Shown here in pieces: positions 1 through 6,206 of a stretch of 7,699 bases of DNA. The notes beneath the pieces were generated by a model. It worked only from the letters and a program-made list of their open reading frames with translations. It had not been told where the DNA came from and searched no databases. The DNA comes from SLSG01 sp041690235 (lineage in GTDB: Bacteria > Bacteroidota > Bacteroidia > Bacteroidales > UBA7960): NCBI GenBank assembly GCA_041690235.1, contig JAWLHS010000119.1:1-7699 (forward strand), in the 5' to 3' direction. How positions within the stretch are numbered: position 1 is the first letter of the stretch; the number at the start of each line of letters is the position of its first letter. The position numbers and the translations under genes are program-made.

Positions 1-8
1 AGCATAGA

Positions 9-1106
9 ATGAGAAAACGAGTATTGGTTGCCACCGGTGGTGGGGACTGCCCCGGACTGAATGCCGTAATCCGGGCCATTGTATTGCGCGCGTCGAAAGA
101 GCGTGACTGGGAAGTGGTTGGCAGCATCAACGCCTTTGATGGCGTTTTGAACGAGCCCAACGAGATTGTTGTACTCGGGGAAAAAGAAGTTTCGGGCATC
201 CACATTCGCGGCGGCACCATTATCGGCACCACCAACAAGGGCGGCCCCTTTGCCTGGCCGATCAAGAATCCCGACGGCAGCTGGGGCGCCGACGACCGCT
301 CCGACGAAATGCTGCGCCGCCTGCAATACCTCGGCGTGGAAGCCGTGGTCAACATCGGCGGCGACGGCTCACAGGCCATATCACAAAGATTGTTTGAAAA
401 AGGCCTGAATATTATCGGCGTACCCAAGACAATCGACAACGACCTTTCGGCCACGGATTTCACCTTCGGTTTCCAGACAGCGGTTCAGGAAGCCACCACG
501 GCCGTTGATAAGCTGGTGACTACGGCAGCGAGCCACAACAGGGTATTTGTGCTGGAGGTCATGGGCCGCGATGCAGGCTGGATCGCGCTGCATTCGGCAG
601 TGGCCGGCGGAGCAGATGTTTGCCTGATTCCTGAGATTCCCTACGATGTGAACAAGGTCATGGAAAAAATATTTTCACGCTTCCACAGGGGGCGGGGATT
701 TGCCATCATCGTCATTGCAGAAGGCGCCAGGCCCGTTGGAGGGGAGGCCCAATACCAGGAAAGCGGGGAAGTGGGTTATAAGAACGTACGCTTTGGTGGG
801 GTGGCCTCCAAGCTGATTCACGAGCTGAAAGAGGCCGGACTGGAAACGGATATGCGCGAAACCGTGCTGGGACACCTTCAGCGCGGGGGAACACCCATTG
901 CGTACGACAGGGTGCTGGCCACCCAGTTTGGTTATAAGGCCTTTGAAATGGTGATGAAACAGGAATTCGGCAAAATGGTGGCCTACCGCCACCCAAACAT
1001 CGTGTCCGTTCCCTTCCATGAGGCCATCAGCCATTACAACTTCGTTGACCCCGGTTCCGACCTGGTTAAGGCAGCACGGGGCATCGGAATCTGTATGGGG
1101 GACTAG
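9..1106 (+). CDS. pfkA: 6-phosphofructokinase, long PPi-PFK-like lineage with ATP-type Gly
   Basis: Phosphorylates fructose 6-phosphate to fructose 1,6-bisphosphate in cytosolic glycolysis. The 365-residue protein opens with the phosphoryl-donor loop GGGDCPGLNAVIRA (residues 10-23). It then has RGGT (67-70), GGDGS (117-121), PKTIDND (139-145, with the catalytic Asp equivalent at 143), MGRDAGWIAL (185-194) and the sugar-phosphate-binding LGHLQRGG (287-294). It is longer than the roughly 320-residue E. coli enzyme, and extra sequence around residues 75-98 is typical of the PPi-PFK-like branch. The position equivalent to E. coli 104 is Gly120, which in this family goes with ATP use; position 124 is Lys140, as in PPi-type and mixed-type enzymes. 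ATP is therefore the likelier donor, by inference. The ATG at 9 gives the usual family N-terminus, but only 8 upstream bases are visible and the frame stays open to the edge. priA follows after 66 bases on the same strand. The family assignment is firm; the donor is not. Confidence 0.95.
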   Translation: MRKRVLVATGGGDCPGLNAVIRAIVLRASKERDWEVVGSINAFDGVLNEPNEIVVLGEKEVSGIHIRGGTIIGTTNKGGPFAWPIKNPDGSWGADDRSDEMLRRLQYLGVEAVVNIGGDGSQAISQRLFEKGLNIIGVPKTIDNDLSATDFTFGFQTAVQEATTAVDKLVTTAASHNRVFVLEVMGRDAGWIALHSAVAGGADVCLIPEIPYDVNKVMEKIFSRFHRGRGFAIIVIAEGARPVGGEAQYQESGEVGYKNVRFGGVASKLIHELKEAGLETDMRETVLGHLQRGGTPIAYDRVLATQFGYKAFEMVMKQEFGKMVAYRHPNIVSVPFHEAISHYNFVDPGSDLVKAARGIGICMGD

Positions 1107-1159
1107 GCAGCATGCCTGTTACCCTGGTTCGTCCGGCCAATCCGCAGGCCCATCCCACG

Positions 1160-1172
1160 AAAAAAAAGAAAA
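1160..1172 (+). promoter_or_regulatory. A-rich translation leader before priA
   Basis: Twelve of the 13 bases just before the priA ATG are A, and no Shine-Dalgarno-like GGAGG lies at a suitable distance. Genes of Bacteroidota commonly lack a Shine-Dalgarno site and use A-rich upstream sequence instead. This supports ATG 1173 as the start. The rest of the 66-base spacer (1107-1159) shows only a weak 5-bp inverted repeat at 1105-1117 with no T-run, so no terminator separates pfkA from priA. Confidence 0.5.
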
Positions 1173-3665
1173 ATGGACCGGGTCACCCTTTTTGCCGACA
1201 TCCTGCTGCCGCTGCCTTTGAAGGGCAGTTTCACCTATCGTGTACCCAGGGAGCTTAACGGCGGCATCCAGGTTGGTCAGCGTGCTGTTGTGCCGTTTGG
1301 GCGAAACAGGGTGTACGCGGGACTCGTAAAAAATATCCACACCACCCCGCCCACTGGGTTTCAGGCCCGCTATATCGACTCCCTGCTCGACCAGGGGCCG
1401 GTGGTCACGCCCATGCAGTTCCGTTTCTGGGAATGGTTATCCGACTATTATATGTGCCATGAAGGGGAGGTGATGCACGCCGCCCTGCCTCCGGCCATGA
1501 AGCTGGCAGGCGAAACCCGCGTGGTGCTTGATCCCGGCTTCGACACCGAAGAAGAGTCGCTGAACGAAAAGGAATATGCCCTGGTAAAAGCCCTGACCAA
1601 CAAAAAACAACTTACCCTTGGTGAGGCCTCAGTGGTTACCGGGCTCTCCAGGGTACTGCCACTGGTCAAAGCCCTTCTGGAACGCCGCGTGATATTGCTG
1701 AAGGAAGACCTCGACGACCCCTGGCGGCCCAAAATGGAAAACATGATTCGTCTTTCACCCGAATTCGAAGACGAAGACAGGTTCAGGGAGGTTTTCGAAT
1801 CCACCGAAAAACGTGCCCCGCGTCAGCTGGAGCTGCTGATGAATTACATCAAATGCTCCGGACGCTACGGGCCGCAGCCAGCCGAAGTTAGTCAGAAGGA
1901 ACTCACCGCCCCCATCGAAGGGGGGAATGCAGCCCTGCAGGCCATGCTGAAAAAAGGCATTTTCCAACTCACACGCAAACAAAAAAGCCGCTTCCAGCAT
2001 CTCATCGCAGGACCCAACAACATAGAATTCAACGCGTTTCAGCAGCAGGCCTGGGAGGAGGTTCAGCAGGGACTGGCTACCCACCAGGTGGTTTTACTTC
2101 ACGGGGTCACCTCCAGCGGAAAGACCGAATTATACATCCGCCTGATACGCGAAGCCATGGAAAAGGGGCAGCAAGTGCTGTACCTCCTGCCCGAGATTGC
2201 GCTGACCGCCCAGATCATCAACCGCCTGCAGGGCCACTTCGGAAGCCGCGCCGGGGTTTACCACTCACGGTTCAATCCCATGGAGCGCTCGGAGGTTTGG
2301 AACAACCTTCTGCTTGGAGGCATAGAGTCGGATGGGAAAACCATTTCGTACGACCTGGTTCTCGGACCCAGGTCCGCCTTGTTCCTGCCCTTCAGGAACC
2401 TCGGACTGATCATTGTGGATGAGGAGCATGAGCCCAGTTTCAAGCAGCAGGATCCCGCACCGCGATACCACGCCCGCGATGCGGCCATCGCCCTGGCATC
2501 CTTTTCCAAGGCCAAAGTGGTGCTGGGTTCGGCCACCCCCTCGGTAGAAAGTTTTTTCAACGCCAGGACCGGCAAATACGCCTATGCGGAACTTAGAAGG
2601 CGCCACGGCGGGGTGATGATGCCGGAAATTCTGGTGGCCGACATCCGCAAAGAAAGCCGCCAGAAAAGCATGAAATCGCACTTCTCCGCCATATTGTTTG
2701 AACATATGGAGCAAGCCCTGGAGAACAAGGAGCAGATCATCCTTTTTCAGAACCGTCGCGGCTTTTCCCTGCGCCTCGAGTGCGGGCAATGCGACTGGCT
2801 GCCGCAATGCCACCAGTGCGATGTGAGCATGGTGTATCATAAAAAAATCAACAAGCTCAAATGCCACTACTGCGGCTACACCGCCAATCCACCCCCACGC
2901 TGCCCGTCCTGCGGCTCCCCTGAAATCAAAATGAAAGGCTTCGGGACAGAAAAGATCGAAGAAGAACTTCCGTTATTTTTCCCCAATGCCACGGTCTCCC
3001 GTCTCGATTTGGACACCACGCGCTCGCGCCATGCGTACAAAGAAATCCTTTCCGACTTCGAAAACCACAAGGTCGACATCCTTGTCGGCACCCAAATGGT
3101 GAGCAAGGGACTTGACTTCAGCAATGTCGGCCTGGTGGGCATCCTCAATGCCGACAACATGCTCAGCTTTCCCGATTTCCGGGCCTACGAACGGGCCTAC
3201 CAGTTGATGGCCCAGGTGAGCGGACGGGCCGGGCGCAACCACAAACGGGGTAAAGTCATCATTCAGACATACAACCCCATGCATGGTGTGATTCGCCAGG
3301 TCATCGACAACGATTATGAAGGCATGTACGAGAGCCAGATTGTTGAGCGCCGCAATTTTCATTACCCCCCGTTTGTCCGGCTGGTGCAGCTTACCACCCT
3401 GCACAAGGAGGCCGACCCCCTGAACCGGGGAGCCGCCAGGCTTGCCACCATGCTGCAGGCCGTTTTTCCGAAAAAGGTATTCGGACCCGAATATCCGCTG
3501 GTGGCACGCATTAAGAACATGTACATGAAGAACATACTGGTGAAACTCGACCGCAACCAACAACTGCCTGAAGCCAGGAGGTCATTGCTTGAAACCATCG
3601 AAAAGTTCAGGGAGACAGCAGAAGGGAAGGCGGTAAGGGTAATCGTTAATGTTGATCCGGTATAA
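1173..3665 (+). CDS. priA: Primosomal protein N' (replication restart helicase PriA)
   Basis: PriA is a 3'-to-5' superfamily 2 DNA helicase that recognises stalled or collapsed forks and starts reloading of the replicative helicase. The 830-residue protein has the N-terminal 3'-end-binding region (about 1-105, including GSFTYRVP and GQRAVVPFG), a winged-helix-like stretch (about 125-275), and the helicase core. Core motifs are Walker A GVTSSGKTE (311-319), GPRSALF (398-404), Walker B DEEH (416-419), GSATPS (452-457), GTQMVSKGLDF (639-649) and QVSGRAGR (681-688). Eight cysteines in four pairs (537/540, 546/549, 564/567, 577/580) form the two-zinc module inserted in the second helicase lobe. 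All key residues are present, so it should be active. It is about 100 residues longer than the E. coli protein, mostly ahead of the helicase core. It lies downstream of pfkA in the same direction, and its last codons overlap the convergent division gene. Confidence 0.98.
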   Translation: MDRVTLFADILLPLPLKGSFTYRVPRELNGGIQVGQRAVVPFGRNRVYAGLVKNIHTTPPTGFQARYIDSLLDQGPVVTPMQFRFWEWLSDYYMCHEGEVMHAALPPAMKLAGETRVVLDPGFDTEEESLNEKEYALVKALTNKKQLTLGEASVVTGLSRVLPLVKALLERRVILLKEDLDDPWRPKMENMIRLSPEFEDEDRFREVFESTEKRAPRQLELLMNYIKCSGRYGPQPAEVSQKELTAPIEGGNAALQAMLKKGIFQLTRKQKSRFQHLIAGPNNIEFNAFQQQAWEEVQQGLATHQVVLLHGVTSSGKTELYIRLIREAMEKGQQVLYLLPEIALTAQIINRLQGHFGSRAGVYHSRFNPMERSEVWNNLLLGGIESDGKTISYDLVLGPRSALFLPFRNLGLIIVDEEHEPSFKQQDPAPRYHARDAAIALASFSKAKVVLGSATPSVESFFNARTGKYAYAELRRRHGGVMMPEILVADIRKESRQKSMKSHFSAILFEHMEQALENKEQIILFQNRRGFSLRLECGQCDWLPQCHQCDVSMVYHKKINKLKCHYCGYTANPPPRCPSCGSPEIKMKGFGTEKIEEELPLFFPNATVSRLDLDTTRSRHAYKEILSDFENHKVDILVGTQMVSKGLDFSNVGLVGILNADNMLSFPDFRAYERAYQLMAQVSGRAGRNHKRGKVIIQTYNPMHGVIRQVIDNDYEGMYESQIVERRNFHYPPFVRLVQLTTLHKEADPLNRGAARLATMLQAVFPKKVFGPEYPLVARIKNMYMKNILVKLDRNQQLPEARRSLLETIEKFRETAEGKAVRVIVNVDPV

Positions 3666-3939
3666 CGTAAATGTCCTCGCCTTCTTTTTTCATCAGGTAT
3701 TGTTCCCGGGCATAACGCTCCAGTTCATCGGGATTGTCATTGAGCTGGCGGATGGCAGTGCTGTCGCGTTCAATCTCCTCCAGATAGTATTGCCTGTCGC
3801 GCTGCAACTCGTTCAGCTGTCGCTGCAAACGCCACTGGTGAAGTAGGTTGTTCTTGTCGAAAAACATCAGCCACACCCCCACGACCAACAGGGCGATGAA
3901 ATACTTGTTTTTCAGGAAAGGAGGAAATCTGTGTAACAC
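3646..3939 (-). CDS. FtsB/DivIC-family septum formation initiator
   Basis: Small bitopic membrane protein of the divisome; FtsB/DivIC proteins pair with an FtsL-type partner through a periplasmic coiled coil to help activate septal wall synthesis. From the GTG at 3939 it is 97 residues: a short cytoplasmic N-terminus (MLHRFPPFLKNK), one membrane segment (about 11-27, YFIALLVVGVWLMFF), a coiled coil rich in Leu, Gln, Arg and Glu (about 34-68), then NPDELERYAREQYLMKKEGEDIYVI, which is the family signature (a region ending in AREQ/Y-M-K-GE). The frame stays open upstream to a TTG at 3981 (111 residues). I prefer the GTG because the TTG lies in a perfect hairpin, and the added residues look like read-through of spacer. 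It is 85 bases downstream of tsaB on the same strand and overlaps the end of priA tail-to-tail by 20 bases. FtsB versus DivIC naming is arbitrary here. Confidence 0.85.
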   Translation of the reverse strand: MLHRFPPFLKNKYFIALLVVGVWLMFFDKNNLLHQWRLQRQLNELQRDRQYYLEEIERDSTAIRQLNDNPDELERYAREQYLMKKEGEDIYVIPDQH

Positions 3940-3967
3940 CGCTGGAAAAAAAATTAAATGGGTGTTG

Positions 3968-3988
3968 CGTTGGGCAGACAACCCAACG
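3968..3988 (-). repeat. Perfect 7-bp inverted repeat upstream of the division gene
   Basis: CGTTGGG (3968-3974) and CCCAACG (3982-3988) form a 7-bp stem with a 7-base loop in the spacer between tsaB and the FtsB/DivIC gene. On the minus strand a T-rich run follows, but about 12 bases past the stem, so it is not a standard intrinsic terminator. It could be a weak attenuator, an operator or an RNA-stability element. The rest of the spacer shows only an 8-base T-run (minus strand, 4016-4023) just after the tsaB stop, with no stem in front of it. Confidence 0.4.
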
Positions 3989-4024
3989 AACCCGCCCGAT
4001 TCAGGCCGAAGTTACAAAAAAAAC

Positions 4025-4747
4025 CTATGCCAGACCTTTTACATTGGGTTTCCCGGCCAAAAAATCCTTCAGGTAGAAGGGCTCAAAATAGGCCAGGTCT
4101 TCATATTCTCCCGTCTGGTATTTCTCCTGTGCCAGGGCGATCATGCCTTTGGCCGACGGCCAGATATTATTGAAGACCATGGCATTGGTGCTGTTGATCA
4201 GGGGGCGGCATTTCGCTGCGCCGTCACCGAAAAAGAAGACTTTGTGTTTTTCCAGCAGAGATTCAAAGCTCTCCCCGGTGATCACCTCTGCGCGGGTCTT
4301 CTGCTTTTCCCTGAGCCGGGCATCGTACAGGGCATAGTACACCTCCATCCTGCGCGCATCGATCATGGGACAAAACAAGGCCTCCAGGGCAGCAGGCAGG
4401 ATAAAATCACTGCGGTTAAGCAAGCCCTCCCTGAAATGATAGGCCATGGCCTCCAGGGAATTAATGGCGATCAGGGGAATGCTCAATCCGTAGCAAAGGC
4501 CCTTTGCGGCCGACACCCCGATTCGCAAACCGGTATAGGATCCCGGTCCCTGGCTCACGGCTACCGCCGACAGCTCCTTCATGGAGATTCCGGCTTCGTG
4601 AATAATCTCTTCGATAAAAGTGGTCAGCAGGCTGGAGTGGGAGTAATCCTGCCCGTTCTGCTCCCGCAAAGCGTGAAGGTGGCCCTGGTAAGACAATGCC
4701 ACGGAGCACATCTTTGTAGAGGACTCAATGTGGAGTATGTAAGCCAT
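4025..4747 (-). CDS. tsaB: tRNA t6A biosynthesis protein TsaB
   Basis: TsaB is the dimerisation partner of TsaD; together with TsaE they transfer the threonylcarbamoyl group made by TsaC to A37 of ANN-decoding tRNAs in the cytosol. The 240-residue protein has the ASKHA-fold start MAYILHIESSTKMCSVAL (1-18), SHSSLL (36-41), the hallmark GPGSYTGLRIG (67-77), the IDARRMEVYYALYD segment (129-142) and the C-terminal PFYLKDF (223-229). This matches the usual TsaB length. It has the shared nucleotide-binding-like fold but is a non-catalytic partner, as known for the family. The ATG at 4747 gives the standard N-terminus. It begins 5 bases after the stop of the HlyD-type adaptor gene and has no Shine-Dalgarno site of its own, so it is probably expressed by read-through and translational coupling from the efflux genes. 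Confidence 0.95.
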   Translation of the reverse strand: MAYILHIESSTKMCSVALSYQGHLHALREQNGQDYSHSSLLTTFIEEIIHEAGISMKELSAVAVSQGPGSYTGLRIGVSAAKGLCYGLSIPLIAINSLEAMAYHFREGLLNRSDFILPAALEALFCPMIDARRMEVYYALYDARLREKQKTRAEVITGESFESLLEKHKVFFFGDGAAKCRPLINSTNAMVFNNIWPSAKGMIALAQEKYQTGEYEDLAYFEPFYLKDFLAGKPNVKGLA

Positions 4748-4752
4748 GGTTT

Positions 4753-6117
4753 CTAGAAAAGGTCTTGACGTTTAACCTTTTCTACGTGATCTCCATCATT
4801 AAGGTTTCGCGAAACGATTCGATAGGGTCCGGTAATGACTTCCTCTCCCCCTTCCAGCCCTTCCAGAATCTCGATATACTGGCTGTCCTGCACCCCTGAG
4901 CTGACCGCGACCTGTACAGCTTTTCCGTCTTTAAGCAGAAAAACGTACTCCTGCGGACGGGCCATGTCGGCGTCATCCGCTGAATCCGGCTGCGGAGCAT
5001 CCTCCTGTTCTCCTTCTTCGGCAAGTTCTTCTCCGGATTCTTCCGTTTCATCGCTGGTGGCCTCCCGTGTGGTAACGGCCTGGATGGGAACGGTCAGTAC
5101 ATCAAATACCTGCTGGGTACGGATATCGACGGTGGCCGACATACCCGGGCGGAAGGGAGACAAATGGGGCCGGTCAGGGTGCTGCAGGTGGGTATAGGAT
5201 TCGGGCAAAATGCGGATGCGTACCTCAAAATTGGTGACCTGATCCACCGTCAGTCCCTCAACCATGGCGGAATTCGCAATAGAGGTAACCACCCCGGAAA
5301 AACGTTCAGTAAAAAACGCATCAACCTGGATAACGGCCGTATCTCCTGCATTCACACGGACAATGTCGTTCTCATTGACGTTCACCAATACCTCCATCTG
5401 GTTCAGGTTCGCGATACGCATGATTTCGGTACCGGCAAACTGGGAGGTACCCACCACGCGTTCCCCGATTTCGGCATCAAGCCGGGAAATGGTGCCGTCC
5501 ATCGGTGCAAACAGGTTCGTTTTCTGCAGGCTTTCCCGGGCTTCTTTCACCCCGGCCTCGGCACTTTTCACCTGGAACTCTGAAGCCACAACGCTTTGTT
5601 CGGCTGCTTCGACCTCGGCCTGGGCCACCATGTACTGGGCATAAGCGGCATCATATTCCGATTCCGAAATGGCATTCTGCTCGAACAACTGCTTGTTGCG
5701 GTTAAAACTGGCGGTGGCATTGATGAACTGTGCCCGTGCCTGCGACAAGCGGGCCCTTGCGTTGGCCAGGTTGGCTCGACTGGTGTTCAGCGCGGCCGTT
5801 ACACGGTCCAGGCCCGATTCGTATAAGTCGGGATTGATCCGGGCCAGCAGCTGTCCACGTTCCACAAAGTCGCCCTCCTCAATTTCCAGCAGGATGATCT
5901 CCCCCGAAACATCCGGACTGATCTTCACTTCCGTCACCGGACGAATCTTGCCGCTGGCGGTGACGATCTCAACGATATCCCTGCGTTCGACAAGCTCGGT
6001 CGAAACGCGGATGGCTTCCGCAGCGCTGATCCAACCGGCTTTCCTTCCCACGATCAGAAACACGATCAGGACCCCAACCAAAATGAGTCCGTATTTTAAA
6101 GGTTTTTTTGTCTTCAT
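4753..6117 (-). CDS. HlyD/MacA-type periplasmic adaptor of a tripartite efflux system
   Basis: Membrane-fusion protein bridging an inner-membrane transporter to a TolC-type channel. The 454-residue protein has an N-terminal membrane anchor (about 8-24, no lipobox), the first half of the lipoyl domain (about 57-93, with SGKIRPVTEVKISPDVSGEI), a long alpha-helical hairpin (about 99-199), the second lipoyl half (NLFAPMDGTISRLDAEIGERV, 201-221), a beta-barrel domain (about 236-335) and a membrane-proximal domain (about 388-448). Near the hairpin tip the spacing R-x3-L-x6-S (Arg140, Leu144, Ser151) matches the RLS motif described for MacA-type adaptors that dock on TolC. The single hairpin and domain order favour a MacA-like partner of an ABC transporter, but an RND partner is not excluded. 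An acidic stretch at 356-384 is unusual. It lies 89 bases downstream of the TolC-like gene, with AGG and an A-run ahead of the ATG, and 5 bases upstream of tsaB. No inner-membrane pump is in the window. Confidence 0.93.
   Translation of the reverse strand: MKTKKPLKYGLILVGVLIVFLIVGRKAGWISAAEAIRVSTELVERRDIVEIVTASGKIRPVTEVKISPDVSGEIILLEIEEGDFVERGQLLARINPDLYESGLDRVTAALNTSRANLANARARLSQARAQFINATASFNRNKQLFEQNAISESEYDAAYAQYMVAQAEVEAAEQSVVASEFQVKSAEAGVKEARESLQKTNLFAPMDGTISRLDAEIGERVVGTSQFAGTEIMRIANLNQMEVLVNVNENDIVRVNAGDTAVIQVDAFFTERFSGVVTSIANSAMVEGLTVDQVTNFEVRIRILPESYTHLQHPDRPHLSPFRPGMSATVDIRTQQVFDVLTVPIQAVTTREATSDETEESGEELAEEGEQEDAPQPDSADDADMARPQEYVFLLKDGKAVQVAVSSGVQDSQYIEILEGLEGGEEVITGPYRIVSRNLNDGDHVEKVKRQDLF
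4966..5052 (-). other. Acidic low-complexity insert in the adaptor protein
   Basis: Residues 356-384 of the HlyD-type adaptor contain 15 Asp or Glu among 29 residues and no basic residue. The stretch lies between the end of the beta-barrel domain (VPIQAV, about 343-348) and the start of the membrane-proximal domain (EYVFLLKDGKA, 390-400). It is most likely a disordered periplasmic linker or loop. Confidence 0.75.
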
Positions 6118-6206
6118 TTTTTAACCTGGATAAGTAAGGATGATTAAAAATTATTGATTGGTCCTGGCCGGGGCCGCAACGAATTGTAAGCCTCTTGAAA
6201 ATAAAA
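6118..6206 (-). other. Spacer between TolC-like and adaptor genes
   Basis: This 89-base noncoding spacer has a GC-rich patch (6162-6178) containing paired GGCC units, followed on the minus strand by an AT-rich stretch and an A-run just before the adaptor ATG. I see no T-tailed hairpin and no clear TAnnTTTG box, so the two genes most likely share a transcript. Confidence 0.4.

Noticed and set aside
1105..1117. AGGCA/TGCCT inverted repeat after pfkA
   Set aside because: The 5-bp stem with a 3-base loop lacks a following T-run, and short repeats of this size are expected by chance.
2265..2867. Minus-strand open frame of 200 codons inside priA
   Set aside because: It lies fully antisense to the helicase core of priA, where every conserved motif is intact on the plus strand. 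Its translation shows no family features.
3644..3690. CGTTA/TAACG inverted repeat at the priA end followed by a T-rich stretch, considered as a plus-strand terminator
   Set aside because: The stem has only 5 AT-containing pairs with a 14-base loop, and the T-run begins well past the stem, so it is too weak to call.
4016..4023. Eight-base T-run on the minus strand just after the tsaB stop, considered as a terminator
   Set aside because: No stem-loop precedes it. The bases before the run cannot form a convincing hairpin.
3848..4756. Long plus-strand open frame (302 codons) antisense to tsaB and the division gene
   Set aside because: It mirrors the tsaB frame on the opposite strand, starts inside the division gene, has no recognisable domain, and the minus-strand proteins are clear family members.
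5164..5826. Several overlapping plus-strand open frames across the adaptor gene
   Set aside because: They are antisense to the helical hairpin and barrel of the adaptor, overlap one another in different frames, and have no family features. They are shadows of a GC-rich coding strand.
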